Below, in pieces: positions 9,877-18,913 of a stretch of DNA of 59,445 nucleotides. The stretch covers positions 1 through 59,445 of the forward strand of contig CANKVS010000022.1 of assembly GCA_947487155.1 (NCBI GenBank), read 5' to 3'. Position 1 is the stretch's first letter; the number at the start of each line of letters is the position of its first letter. The translations under genes were made by a program, and so were the position numbers. The notes under the pieces were generated by a model. The model worked only from the letters and a program-made list of their open reading frames with translations. It had not been told where the DNA came from and did no database searches. The DNA comes from an uncultured Flaviramulus sp. (GTDB lineage Bacteria > Bacteroidota > Bacteroidia > Flavobacteriales > Flavobacteriaceae).

Positions 9877-10239
9877 CTAAACGTTTTCTATTTGCTTCCC
9901 AATTTCATCTATATCATCATGATTCCCTATACCTTTTGGATTATCTCCATATTGATTTGGTCCATGATCGCTATCTCCAAATAGCATCCAAAGTGCATAA
10001 AATGGAATGATTTGATACCATGCACTATTTCCTCTATCATGACATCGCTTTGCGCCTTGAGCAAGTACTACCCAAATTAACGGAATCATTATTATCACAT
10101 AAAGTATATCTGAAAACTCTGTTTGTGAAAATTGATTCCATATATCCTGCATACTACTTATTAATACATATCCTAAATAAGTTAACCCATATTCTGTTCT
10201 TCTTATTCTTCCATCAAATGAAAATATATTTTTAAACAT
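9877..10239 (-). CDS. DUF805 family membrane protein
   Basis: This 120-residue protein begins MFKNIFSFDGRIRRTEYGL, the classic DUF805 opening, with two or three hydrophobic helices and the conserved AKRCHDRGNSAWYQIIPF segment, then a hydrophilic tail rich in D, G and N. The function of DUF805 is unknown. It sits inside the otherwise tightly packed MoxR/DUF58 operon, flanked by spacers of 71 and 61 nt that are looser than the rest of the operon (overlaps of 1-4 nt). That suggests a later insertion between moxR and DUF58. Confidence 0.88.
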   Translation of the reverse strand: MFKNIFSFDGRIRRTEYGLTYLGYVLISSMQDIWNQFSQTEFSDILYVIIMIPLIWVVLAQGAKRCHDRGNSAWYQIIPFYALWMLFGDSDHGPNQYGDNPKGIGNHDDIDEIGKQIENV

Positions 10240-10310
10240 ATTCTTTATTTTTAGTATAGTTTTTTATTATGTGTCGAGACTATAAACTGCTACTGTTTAA
10301 CGTAAGCTTT

Positions 10311-11378
10311 TTACCTTGGTATCTCTACAGTTTCAATGATTTGTTTAATGATTTGTTTGCTAGACACACCTTCCATTTCGCGTTCTGGTGTTACAATAAC
10401 ACGATGATGCAGTACAGGAATAGCGGCTCGTTTTATATCTTCTGGGGTTACAAAATCGCGACCAGACATTGCCGCAAATGCTTTACTCGATTTTAAAATA
10501 GCAATTGATGCTCTTGGTGAAGCTCCCAAGTATAAAAACTGATTACTACGCGTGGCAACTATTAATTCTGCAATGTATTTTAATAGATGTTTTTCTACTA
10601 AAATTTGAGTGACCAAATTTTGATAGCTTGTTATTTGTTTAGCAGTTAAAAACGATGAAATGGTTTCAGTTTTTTCAGTATCTCTAAGTTTATGTTCTCT
10701 TGAAAGAATTTCAATTTCTTCATCTAAGTTAGGATAATCTATATCAATTTTAAACAAAAACCGATCTAACTGTGCTTCTGGCAATCTGTATGTCCCCTCT
10801 TGTTCTATAGGGTTTTGAGTCGCCAAAACCATAAATGGCGCATCCAATTTATATTTATTCCCGTCTATGGTTATTTGTTGCTCCTCCATCACTTCAAACA
10901 AAGCTGCTTGTGTTTTTGCAGGTGCTCTATTAATTTCATCAATTAATATCATATTCGAAAAAATAGGCCCTTTTTTAAATTCGAATTCTGAATCTTTCAA
11001 ATTAAAAACTGAGGTTCCTAAAATATCACTAGGCATCAAATCTGGGGTAAATTGAATTCTACTAAAATCGACACTTAACGATTTAGCCAATAACTTCGCA
11101 GTTATTGTTTTTGCAACCCCTGGAACACCTTCAATAAGCGAATGCCCTTTAGCTAGTAAAGATGCTATTAGCATATCTACCATATCTTTTTGCCCAACGA
11201 TAACTTTCCCTATTTCGGCTTTTATTTTTTGAACGCTATTTTGTAGTTCGGTTAAATCTAAACGATTTTTAAACTGTAAATCGTTATTAGTTTCTAAAGC
11301 ACTATTATCGATTGACGATGTAATGTCCGATTTAGGTAAAAAATCGCTATGCTCTTGTGATTCCTCTTTTTTGTCCAT
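10311..11378 (-). CDS. MoxR family AAA+ ATPase
   Basis: This 355-residue AAA+ ATPase has Walker A GVPGVAKT, Walker B ILIDEINR, the MoxR segment EEQQITIDGNKY, and sensor motif ATQNPIEQEGTYRLPEAQLDRF. MoxR proteins act as chaperone-like ATPases that mature or assemble complexes, usually with DUF58 and VWA-domain partners. The N-terminal 45 residues are a low-complexity hydrophilic extension (KKEESQEHSDF...). The start is 2 nt after the DUF4350 stop, so the genes are co-translated. Substrates are unknown. Confidence 0.95.
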   Translation of the reverse strand: MDKKEESQEHSDFLPKSDITSSIDNSALETNNDLQFKNRLDLTELQNSVQKIKAEIGKVIVGQKDMVDMLIASLLAKGHSLIEGVPGVAKTITAKLLAKSLSVDFSRIQFTPDLMPSDILGTSVFNLKDSEFEFKKGPIFSNMILIDEINRAPAKTQAALFEVMEEQQITIDGNKYKLDAPFMVLATQNPIEQEGTYRLPEAQLDRFLFKIDIDYPNLDEEIEILSREHKLRDTEKTETISSFLTAKQITSYQNLVTQILVEKHLLKYIAELIVATRSNQFLYLGASPRASIAILKSSKAFAAMSGRDFVTPEDIKRAAIPVLHHRVIVTPEREMEGVSSKQIIKQIIETVEIPR

Positions 11379-11380
11379 AA

Positions 11381-12586
11381 TTATTTTGAATAAAATGCTT
11401 CTATACTTCTATTTAGTTTTATTAAGTTGTCTTCAAAAAACTCATTTTTTGATCGTAACCAATTTATATAATCAATTAGTTTTTTTACATCTTTCTTTTT
11501 CTTTCCTGTTTTCGCTGCTAGCTTTTGTATAAATTCTTCATTTAAAACTGAAGTATCTATATTTAAATCGGTTCGTATTTTCTCTAAAAAATAAGTAATC
11601 TTCTTCTCTATTAAGTTTTTATGATCTTGAGTCTCGAAATATAAGTTTGAAATGGTTTTTACAAAAGCTACTGTAGTATTTTGCAAAGGTTTTATTGTTT
11701 TTATAATACGCTGGCGCCGTTTAGCATTAAAAACAACAAATAAAACAGCAAAAATAAGTGCTGTATACCAAGCCCATTTAAATGATAATTGTTCTAAAAA
11801 CCAACTTAGGTTAGATCCCTTTTCTACATCACCATCATAACCAGTTTGTATTTTAGTATACGAGTCAAAATAAACGTTATTATTTGGTAAATAAGACATA
11901 ATACCTTCTACATATTTATACCTATCGTCCTTTAAAAGGTTATAATTTGTAAACGCTTTAGGCTCTAAGTGTAAATATATATTGCCTTTGCCAAAGGGCA
12001 CTTTTATAAAATTAACATGCTTATAATTTATTTTAGAATACCCTAAAATGGTATAATTTATTGAATCGAAACTGGCAAAATAATTATCGCCTTCATTTTT
12101 ATCGATAGCAATATCTTTTATTTCGCTATGCTTAAGGTATTGATACGATATGCTATCCTTTTCATTTATGACATAATCAATATCAAGATGTAATGTGTCA
12201 TGAATTTTTTGAGTGAAATAATAATCTGAAATGAACAACGTATTTCCATTATCAACAAAATTTAATAATTCATCTATAGAATCGTCTTCTAAATAATCTG
12301 AATTTCCTATTATGATAAAGCTTCCTTCGGCAACGTGTTCGCCATAACCGTCTTCAGAATTAGCACTTAAATAGCTTGCTGGTTGATGATAAACCGTTCT
12401 TATTTTTTGATTCTTAAAAAGCTTTGGCAATTCTTTATAAAAAACACTAACACCATAAGGCTTGTTACTTTTTTCGTTAAAAGACTCTTCCCAATCTACA
12501 GTTTTAGTTGTTTTTACACCAATTACTACTGCTGCCGTAATAATTAAAGCTACTATAATAAGAACAATTGGAAGTAACTTTTTCAT
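11381..12586 (-). CDS. DUF4350 domain protein
   Basis: This 401-residue protein has an N-terminal membrane anchor (about 4-24), an extracytoplasmic region holding the DUF4350 fold (about 35-230, including SFIIIGNSDYLEDDSIDELLNFVDNGNTLFIS-type GATase-like strands), a second transmembrane helix around 270-290 (WYTALIFAVLFVVFNAK) and a cytoplasmic helical tail of about 110 residues. DUF4350 proteins are regular companions of MoxR/DUF58/DUF4129 operons. The start codon overlaps the DUF4129 stop by one base (TAATG). Confidence 0.85.
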   Translation of the reverse strand: MKKLLPIVLIIVALIITAAVVIGVKTTKTVDWEESFNEKSNKPYGVSVFYKELPKLFKNQKIRTVYHQPASYLSANSEDGYGEHVAEGSFIIIGNSDYLEDDSIDELLNFVDNGNTLFISDYYFTQKIHDTLHLDIDYVINEKDSISYQYLKHSEIKDIAIDKNEGDNYFASFDSINYTILGYSKINYKHVNFIKVPFGKGNIYLHLEPKAFTNYNLLKDDRYKYVEGIMSYLPNNNVYFDSYTKIQTGYDGDVEKGSNLSWFLEQLSFKWAWYTALIFAVLFVVFNAKRRQRIIKTIKPLQNTTVAFVKTISNLYFETQDHKNLIEKKITYFLEKIRTDLNIDTSVLNEEFIQKLAAKTGKKKKDVKKLIDYINWLRSKNEFFEDNLIKLNRSIEAFYSK

Positions 12587-13311
12587 TATTTAACTTTAGA
12601 TAAAAGTGTTACAAAATTGTTTTTAGCCTTATTATAATCAACCGTATTTAAAGAGAACTCACCATACCAAATGTAATTATACAGATAGGATGCATACGTA
12701 AATTCTTTACTGAAAGGTGTTGTGCTAATCTCATTTAAATATTCTGCATTGGTTTTATCATCTTCAAATTTTATATAATTTTTTATACTTAGATTTTTTA
12801 ATACGAGTAGATAATAATAACGAATGGCCAACCGATAATCATTAGCCCCTTCTGCATTATTTATGAGTCTATTTATATCTGCATTTTCAATATTTTCGGC
12901 AGTTATCTCATCATAGTCGTTAAGGGTTCTACTTTGCTTAGATGAAAACAACCCTGAACCACCTTCATTAAATAAAATATAAACTAAATATAGTACAGCG
13001 AAGGCTAAAGCCAGATAAAAAATCCATCCAAAAAAGCCAAAATCTATGCTAAAATTATCAGAATCGCTTGTCTCTTTTAGTTTTGGTTTTCCTTTTTTAT
13101 AATCTTCATATTTACCTGAACCTCCTGGAGTTTCAGTAACTATTTTCTTTCCTTCGTAATTGTATTTTCTACTTGAATAGCGGTCTTTAAAATCGTCATC
13201 AAATTGACGTATTTGTTCTGGTTGTTGCAAAGCAATAATTCCAAAAGAGGTTTGAACATTTACTATAGTACAAAACAGCACAATAATGATATGATATTTG
13301 TTTATTTTCAA
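12586..13311 (-). CDS. DUF4129 domain protein
   Basis: This 241-residue protein has an N-terminal signal-like hydrophobic stretch (about 8-25), a charged linker, a transmembrane helix (about 95-115, FGWIFYLALAFAVLYLVYILF) and a C-terminal DUF4129 domain containing YRLAIRYYYLLVLKNL and the WYGEFSLN end motif. Partners are the MoxR and DUF58 genes downstream. It overlaps the SpoIIM-like gene by 4 nt (ATGA), indicating coupling. Molecular function is unknown. Confidence 0.83.
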   Translation of the reverse strand: MKINKYHIIIVLFCTIVNVQTSFGIIALQQPEQIRQFDDDFKDRYSSRKYNYEGKKIVTETPGGSGKYEDYKKGKPKLKETSDSDNFSIDFGFFGWIFYLALAFAVLYLVYILFNEGGSGLFSSKQSRTLNDYDEITAENIENADINRLINNAEGANDYRLAIRYYYLLVLKNLSIKNYIKFEDDKTNAEYLNEISTTPFSKEFTYASYLYNYIWYGEFSLNTVDYNKAKNNFVTLLSKVK

Positions 13312-14297
13312 ATACTATTGCTGTTTAAAATGTTTAAATCTGTACTTTCTTTTTGAACTTTATAAGGGTATATTAAATAATAATAACTTATAATTCCCAA
13401 CGTAATTAGAATGATGCTTACAGATAACCAATGCGGCATAATATTAGAATAGCGTGTAATAAAACCTTCTAAAAAGCCTGCAGAAAAAGTAAACGGAAAT
13501 GTGCTTATTAAAATTTTCACACCTGTTTTAGCTCCTTGTTTAAAGGATACGTATCTGGAATACGTACCTGGAAACAAAATACTAGCTCCAAGAATTAGTC
13601 CAGCAGCAGCTTCAATAACAATAGCAAATATTTCCATAGAACCATGAATCCAAATACCTCTTACACTTTCCCAAAACACACCTTTCTCATAAAAGAAGTA
13701 TTGAAAAGACCCTAGCATGATGCAATTCTTAAACATAATCCACAATGTCCCTAAGCCACCAAAAACTCCAAGTATAAATGCAATTATACCAACGCGAAGG
13801 TTATTAATAGTAATACCTATAAAACTTCCCCAATTACTTCCACTTTTGTACACTGCAACTGGATCTCCAGCTTCTATATTCTCTAAAGACATATTTACAT
13901 AAGCATCACCCAAAATAGAACGTACAAATTCACCATCGTTAGCTGCCGAAATAACACCAATAAACGTAAATGCAAAAAAAATGATAAAAGCGATGTAAAT
14001 AAACTTTCGGTATTGATAACAAATTAAAGGCACTTCAGTTTTCCAAAATCCTAAAAATCTATTGGTATCTTCGCGTTTTGTTTTGTAAATTTTTTGAAAT
14101 GCTTTGGATGCTAACTGGTTTAAATACGTAATAACCTTACTTTTAGGATAATAAGTTTGCGCGTAAGCCAAATCGTTTATTAAATGAATGTATTGAGAAG
14201 CCAGTTCATCTGGGTTTTTAAAATCATTATTAAAAATAGCGGTCTCAAAACTTAACCATTTTTCCTTATTTTGCTTGATGAATGAAACTTCCCTCAT
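13308..14297 (-). CDS. Stage II sporulation protein M-like membrane protein
   Basis: This 329-residue integral membrane protein is of the SpoIIM/DUF95 type. It has about six transmembrane helices from residue 105 onward and the characteristic segment NNLRVGIIAFILGVFGGLGTLWIMFKNC, followed by HGSMEIFAIVIEAAAGLILG. In spore formers SpoIIM works with SpoIID/P in engulfment, but here there is no sporulation and the gene opens a MoxR/DUF58 operon, a common Bacteroidetes arrangement. Starting at 14297, its coding start overlaps the divergent RDD promoter. Confidence 0.88.
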   Translation of the reverse strand: MREVSFIKQNKEKWLSFETAIFNNDFKNPDELASQYIHLINDLAYAQTYYPKSKVITYLNQLASKAFQKIYKTKREDTNRFLGFWKTEVPLICYQYRKFIYIAFIIFFAFTFIGVISAANDGEFVRSILGDAYVNMSLENIEAGDPVAVYKSGSNWGSFIGITINNLRVGIIAFILGVFGGLGTLWIMFKNCIMLGSFQYFFYEKGVFWESVRGIWIHGSMEIFAIVIEAAAGLILGASILFPGTYSRYVSFKQGAKTGVKILISTFPFTFSAGFLEGFITRYSNIMPHWLSVSIILITLGIISYYYLIYPYKVQKESTDLNILNSNSI

Positions 14298-14304
14298 ATA
14301 TTTG
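14275..14304 (+). promoter_or_regulatory. Promoter of the RDD gene
   Basis: TTG (14275-14277), a 19-nt spacer and TATATTTG (14297-14304) match the Bacteroidetes sigma-A consensus. The RDD start is 18 nt downstream. The box lies across the SpoIIM start codon on the other strand, so the two divergent units may interfere with each other. Confidence 0.55.
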
Positions 14305-14321
14305 ATAAATTAAAATATAAA

Positions 14322-15041
14322 ATGTCAGAGTTACAAATTAACACGACCCAAAATGTAAAAATAAACTTCACAGCTGCTGGAGCTGGAGAACGCTTACTAG
14401 CATTTATTCTTGATTCAGTTATAAAAATTGGCTATTTATTAGTGTTAAACTGGACGTTTGGTGCATTTGAAAACATGGATGAATGGTCGCAAATAGCTAT
14501 TAATACCGTATTAGGTTTTCCTGTGATGTTTTATACTTTAGTATTGGAGGCATTATTAGAAGGACAAACCATAGGCAAACGTGCTCTTAAAATTAAAGTG
14601 GTTAAAATTGATGGCTATCAAGCGTCGCTATCTGATTATGTTGTGCGTTGGTTTTTTAGAATTGTAGATATTTATATTTTCGGACTCGGTTTTTTTGTGA
14701 TACTATTTAATAAAAAATTACAAAGAATTGGAGATATGGCAGCAGGAACAGCAGTTATTACATTAAAAGATAAGGTTAACATTAGCCATACCATATTAGA
14801 AAACCTAAAAGATAATTATAAACCTACCTACCCAAATGTTATTAAATTATCTGATAATGATGCACGTATTATAAAAGATACTTTTGTAACTGCCAGAGCT
14901 TCTAAAGATTACCAAACATTAATCAAATTAAAAAATAAATTGATTGAAGTTGTTGAAATTAAAGATGTAAAACAAAACACCGATATTGAATTTATTGATG
15001 TTATTTTAAAAGACTATAATTACTATACTCAAAACATGTAA
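14322..15041 (+). CDS. RDD family membrane protein
   Basis: This 239-residue protein has an RDD domain (about 15-150) with three to four hydrophobic helices and the family residues R24 in AGERLLAFILDSV, GQTIGKRALKIKVV and GDMAAGTAVI. A cytoplasmic C-terminal helical extension of about 90 residues follows. RDD proteins are of varied or unknown function (some act as sodium/proton antiporters). It is divergently transcribed from the SpoIIM/MoxR operon, and this adjacency is conserved enough in Bacteroidetes to suggest a shared role with MoxR. Confidence 0.88.
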   Translation: MSELQINTTQNVKINFTAAGAGERLLAFILDSVIKIGYLLVLNWTFGAFENMDEWSQIAINTVLGFPVMFYTLVLEALLEGQTIGKRALKIKVVKIDGYQASLSDYVVRWFFRIVDIYIFGLGFFVILFNKKLQRIGDMAAGTAVITLKDKVNISHTILENLKDNYKPTYPNVIKLSDNDARIIKDTFVTARASKDYQTLIKLKNKLIEVVEIKDVKQNTDIEFIDVILKDYNYYTQNM

Positions 15042-15050
15042 GTAGAGAAC

Positions 15051-15073
15051 CCATTTTTGTTAAACAAAAATGG
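15051..15073. terminator. Hairpin after the RDD gene
   Basis: CCATTTTTGTT and AACAAAAATGG form an 11-bp inverted repeat with a 1-nt centre, 10 nt after the RDD stop. No strong T run follows on the plus strand, so termination is only a guess. Confidence 0.35.
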
Positions 15074-15219
15074 TGTGAATCACTTATTCTGAGCGAAGTT
15101 GAAGAATTTGTTTTGCTTAGTAGATAATATTAAAAAGAACCTGTTTTATGAGATAAATTGTATGAATCACTTATCCTAAAATTTGCTTTTGAGATTCTTT
15201 TAAAGTCACAAATAATGTG

Positions 15220-15250
15220 ATGCTGAAACAAGTTCAGCATGGCGTTTTTT
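15220..15250 (+). terminator. Hairpin plus T-run just upstream of the TRIC gene
   Basis: ATGCTGAA (15220-15227) and TTCAGCAT (15233-15240) form an 8-bp stem followed by GGCGTTTTTT. It resembles an intrinsic terminator but ends only 14 nt before the TRIC start codon. It is either the terminator of the RDD unit or a dispersed intergenic repeat. The spacer 15042-15263 also contains the duplicated string GAATCACTTAT at 15075 and 15164. Confidence 0.4.
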
Positions 15251-15263
15251 ATTAAAAAAACTT

Positions 15264-15866
15264 ATGTTTTATACTATCGACATCCTAGGAACCATTGCTT
15301 TTGCTATTTCTGGCGTATTAGTAGCCATTAATAAAAAAATGGATTTATTCGGCATTTTAATTATTGCCTTTGTAACAGCCGTTGGCGGCGGTACACTTCG
15401 TGATATATTAATTGGAGAAACGCCTGTGGCTTGGATGAAAGACATAACATTTACTTATGTTATTATAGCTTCAGCAATTTTTGCTATAGTATCCAGAAAA
15501 AAAATTAATTACTTAAGAACTTCACTATTTCTATTTGACACCATTGGTATTGGTTTGTATACTGTTATTGGTATAGATAAAGGTATTAATGCCAATTTAC
15601 ATCCTATTATTTGTATCGCTCTAGGAACTATAACTGCTAGTTTTGGTGGTGTAATACGAGATATTTTATGTAACGAAATCCCCGTTGTTTTTAGGAAAGA
15701 AATTTATGCAACGGCATGTATTTTTGGTGGTATTATATATTTTATTTTACAAGAATTACCAATAGACAGTAATGCTGTTTTTATAATAGCAGGATTAATT
15801 GTAATTATAATACGTTTATTGGCTGTAAAATTTAAAATAGCATTACCTACTATTTATAAAGATTAG
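15264..15866 (+). CDS. TRIC-type cation channel (UPF0126) protein
   Basis: This 200-residue, seven-helix membrane protein is made of two similar halves, each with a glycine-rich half-helix motif: VTAVGGGTLRDIL near residue 38-50 and TASFGGVIRDIL near residue 122-133. This duplicated GGGxxRD pattern defines the UPF0126/TRIC family (YadS, YicG), whose prokaryotic members form trimeric monovalent-cation channels. There is no operon partner; the next gene converges with a 4-nt overlap. Confidence 0.92.
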   Translation: MFYTIDILGTIAFAISGVLVAINKKMDLFGILIIAFVTAVGGGTLRDILIGETPVAWMKDITFTYVIIASAIFAIVSRKKINYLRTSLFLFDTIGIGLYTVIGIDKGINANLHPIICIALGTITASFGGVIRDILCNEIPVVFRKEIYATACIFGGIIYFILQELPIDSNAVFIIAGLIVIIIRLLAVKFKIALPTIYKD

Positions 15867-16558
15867 TCTATAATCTCAACATTTCTAATAAAAATATTCT
15901 GTAGTGGCCAATCGGCTTCATCTGCATCAACTGCAGCCATTTTATCAACAACATCCATACCTTTAATTACTTTTCCAAAAATGGTATAATCGCCATCTAA
16001 AAAATGTGCCCCTCCCCGTTGTTGAACAATAAAAAACTCAAAAGGCGATGCTAATTTGTGTGGATTATCTATTTCACTACTAGGCATCGACACCATACCT
16101 CTATCATGCTTATAGCCTCGTTTAGTATCGGTGGGCAACAAATACTTACCAATATTGGCTCGTTTTCTAGCTGTTTTTTTATCATCACTATTCCCTGCTT
16201 GTACAATAAAATTATCTATAACACGATAAAACTGAGTATCGTTAAAATACTTTTGTTTGGTTAAAAAGATAAAATTGGCGCGATGAAACTTAGTCTTTTC
16301 AAACAGTTGAATATCAATAGTACCAAAATCTGTAGTTATTCTAACTTTACGTTCTTTATTTTCCTTTTCATATTCTAAAAAGAATTCCATAGCATTTTTC
16401 GAATTCAACTTAGGAAATTCTCTTTTAATGTCTTCAACAACAGTTTTAACTGCCTTTTTCTTTTCAAATTCAACTTTAAGGTTCTTAGTCTTATTAGATT
16501 TTTTATCTTCACAATTAAGAAACAAAAAGAAAAAACTAAATAGCAAAATATATCTCAT
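15863..16558 (-). CDS. Periplasmic cyclophilin-type peptidyl-prolyl isomerase lipoprotein
   Basis: This 231-residue protein has a lipoprotein signal (FLFLNC, Cys16), a lysine-rich linker and a cyclophilin domain from about residue 75 onward. The domain shows RITTDFGTIDIQLFE, NFIFLTKQKYFNDTQFYRVI and a C-terminal DYTIFGKVIKGMDVVDK. These catalyse cis/trans isomerisation at prolines and here would act on periplasmic proteins, tethered to a membrane. The typical FHRVI arginine is present as FYRVI, while a canonical QGGD-type stretch appears as QAGNSDD. Confidence 0.9.
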   Translation of the reverse strand: MRYILLFSFFFLFLNCEDKKSNKTKNLKVEFEKKKAVKTVVEDIKREFPKLNSKNAMEFFLEYEKENKERKVRITTDFGTIDIQLFEKTKFHRANFIFLTKQKYFNDTQFYRVIDNFIVQAGNSDDKKTARKRANIGKYLLPTDTKRGYKHDRGMVSMPSSEIDNPHKLASPFEFFIVQQRGGAHFLDGDYTIFGKVIKGMDVVDKMAAVDADEADWPLQNIFIRNVEIID

Positions 16559-16661
16559 AAAAAAATTATATAATAAAATCGTTTAAACTTTTTCAACCAG
16601 CTAAAAAATGACTAGTTTTTGCTATAATTCAAAAAGTCTAAATACTTCAATATTCAAAAAC

Positions 16662-18188
16662 ATGCAATATACTAAACACGCACTAAACTTAATTCTTATT
16701 TTTATTTTAGTAAGTTGTGGTTCGAAAACCGAAAAGAAAGCAACAAAAGAAACCACTAGCTCCAAACCTAATATTATAATAATTTATGCCGACGATTTAG
16801 GTTATGGAGACGTAAGTAGTTACGGCTCTACTGAATTAATTACTCCAAATTTCGACCGTATTGCCAACGAAGGTATTCGTTTTACAAATGGGTATGCCAC
16901 CTCACCTACCTGCACACCAAGTCGATATGCATTACTTTCTGGAACGTATCCTTTTAGAAGTAAAAGAGCCAAAATATTACCTGGAAATGCACCACTTTTA
17001 TTTGAATTAGGAAACCAAACATTACCATCAATGTTGCATAATGCTGGCTATTTTACTGGTGTAATAGGCAAATGGCATTTGGGGCTTGGTGATGAACATA
17101 TGAATTGGAATGAAAAAATAACACCTGGGCCAAGAGAAATTGGGTTCGACTATTCTTATATTATGGCCTCTACAAACGATAGAGTGCCTTCCGTTTATGT
17201 AAAAAATCATAATATTGTTGGCTTAAACACTAATGACCCTATTGAAGTTAGCTATAAGAAAAATTTTGAAGGAGAGCCTACAGGAAAAGAAAACCCCGAA
17301 AAGTTAAAAATGCATCCTAGTCATGGACACAATATGAGTATCCATAACGGTATTTCAAGAATTGGTTACCAACGTGGTGGAAAAGAGGCATTATTTATTG
17401 ATGAAAATATGAGTGACGATTTTTTAAAAGAATCAGTAAAATTTATAAACACGCATAAAAATGAACCTTTCTTTTTATTCTATAGCCTACATCAGCCACA
17501 CGTACCAAGAGTACCGTACCCAAGGTTTGCTGGGAAATCTGGTTTAGGAGCTAGAGGTGATGTTATTTTAGAAGCAGATTGGGCAGTAGGACAACTTTTA
17601 GATGAATTAGATTCATTAGGTTTAGCAGAAAATACAATTGTTATTTTTTCTAGTGATAATGGCCCTGTACTTGATGATGGGTATTATGATGAAGCCGTAA
17701 CTAAAATTGGAACACATACACCTAGAGGTGGCCTTAGAGGAGGCAAATACAGCTTGTTTGATGCTGGTACGCATGTACCCTTTATGGTACGTTGGCCCAA
17801 AACTATTAAACCTGGAGTTTCAGATGCTTTGGTGTGTCAAATAGATTTCACTGCATCATTTGCAGCTTTAGTAAATCAAAAGAATGCAACTCCAGATAGT
17901 GAGAATATATTAGATGCTTTTTTAGGAAAATCTAAAACTGGTAGAACAAATTTAATTTTGGGTCAAAGTAATATCACTTCTTATCGTAAAGGAGATTACG
18001 TATTAATACCACCACACGATGGTAATAAAATGACCAATAAATATGTAAACATTGAAACTGGCAGAAACCAAAATATACAATTATACAATTTAAAAGAAGA
18101 TAAAAGTCAGCAACATAATTTGGCAACACAAAATCCAGAAATGGTTAAAACCATGCTGCAAGACATAGAAAGTATTAAAAACAAATAG
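16662..18188 (+). CDS. Sulfatase (formylglycine-dependent) lipoprotein
   Basis: This is a type I sulfatase of about 508 residues. The open frame extends to 16608, but ATG 16662 is preferred because it starts a lipoprotein signal ending LVSC (Cys19). The catalytic site CTPSR has Cys84 (chosen-start numbering), which must be oxidised to formylglycine by a maturase not in this window. Metal ligands appear in YADDLGYGD and SSDNGP. It hydrolyses sulfate esters, typically of marine polysaccharides. No carbohydrate-utilisation genes are adjacent, so it is an orphan sulfatase rather than part of a PUL, and its substrate is unknown. Confidence 0.93.
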   Translation: MQYTKHALNLILIFILVSCGSKTEKKATKETTSSKPNIIIIYADDLGYGDVSSYGSTELITPNFDRIANEGIRFTNGYATSPTCTPSRYALLSGTYPFRSKRAKILPGNAPLLFELGNQTLPSMLHNAGYFTGVIGKWHLGLGDEHMNWNEKITPGPREIGFDYSYIMASTNDRVPSVYVKNHNIVGLNTNDPIEVSYKKNFEGEPTGKENPEKLKMHPSHGHNMSIHNGISRIGYQRGGKEALFIDENMSDDFLKESVKFINTHKNEPFFLFYSLHQPHVPRVPYPRFAGKSGLGARGDVILEADWAVGQLLDELDSLGLAENTIVIFSSDNGPVLDDGYYDEAVTKIGTHTPRGGLRGGKYSLFDAGTHVPFMVRWPKTIKPGVSDALVCQIDFTASFAALVNQKNATPDSENILDAFLGKSKTGRTNLILGQSNITSYRKGDYVLIPPHDGNKMTNKYVNIETGRNQNIQLYNLKEDKSQQHNLATQNPEMVKTMLQDIESIKNK

Positions 18189-18217
18189 TATTCTAAAAAA
18201 ACAATACTTTTGATTAC

Positions 18218-18859
18218 ATGAATTTTGACACGTTTCTATCGGCCATTTCAAAAATAAAAAGTGCACCACTTCCATCTGAAGCATCACAATTTAAAATGGC
18301 TCCACCATTTCGAAAACAATTAATTCAACAGCAAAAAACGGCTATAAAAAATGCAAAAAAAGCAGGTGTTTTGGCTTTGTTTTATCCCAATTCTAATAAT
18401 GAAACCCATTTTGTTTTAATACTTCGTAAAACATACAAGGGTGTACATTCTGCTCAAATTGCCTTCCCTGGAGGAAAACTTGAAGAACAAGATAATTCGC
18501 TAAAAGAAACGGCTTTAAGAGAAACATTTGAAGAAATTGGTGTACCCATAAACCAAATTGAGATAATAAAACAATTAACAAAAGTCTATATCCCACCTAG
18601 TAACTTTCACGTTCAACCTTTTGTTGGTATTTCAAAACAAATTCCAAATTTTATAAAGCAAAATGACGAAGTTGAGGCTATTATAGAAATTCCGTTGCAA
18701 CATTTTTTTAATGATAGCACTTTAACTACACAAACCGTTTCTACATCGTATAGTACTGATGTAGAGGTTCCTGCTTATAAATTAAACGATTATGTAGTTT
18801 GGGGAGCAACGGCAATGATGCTAAGTGAAATTAAAGACTTATTAAAACGACTCATGTAG
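18218..18859 (+). CDS. Nudix hydrolase, CoA pyrophosphatase type
   Basis: This 213-residue protein carries a complete Nudix box (GX5EX7REXXEEXG) in the GGKLEE...RETFEEIG region at about residues 85-110, preceded by the AFPGGK context seen in NudL-like CoA/acyl-CoA pyrophosphatases. It lies 29 nt after the sulfatase stop on the same strand. The NudL assignment rests on overall pattern and length, and other nucleoside-diphosphate substrates are possible. Confidence 0.88.
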   Translation: MNFDTFLSAISKIKSAPLPSEASQFKMAPPFRKQLIQQQKTAIKNAKKAGVLALFYPNSNNETHFVLILRKTYKGVHSAQIAFPGGKLEEQDNSLKETALRETFEEIGVPINQIEIIKQLTKVYIPPSNFHVQPFVGISKQIPNFIKQNDEVEAIIEIPLQHFFNDSTLTTQTVSTSYSTDVEVPAYKLNDYVVWGATAMMLSEIKDLLKRLM

Positions 18860-18873
18860 TTTAATAGATTTAT

Positions 18874-18881
18874 TACATTTG
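18874..18881 (+). promoter_or_regulatory. -7 box upstream of acyltransferase
   Basis: TACATTTG matches the Bacteroidetes TAnnTTTG element 32 nt before the acyltransferase start. No clear -33 TTG is seen at the right distance. Confidence 0.35.
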
Positions 18882-18913
18882 CGATAACTAACTAATATTT
18901 TGACGCGGGATTT

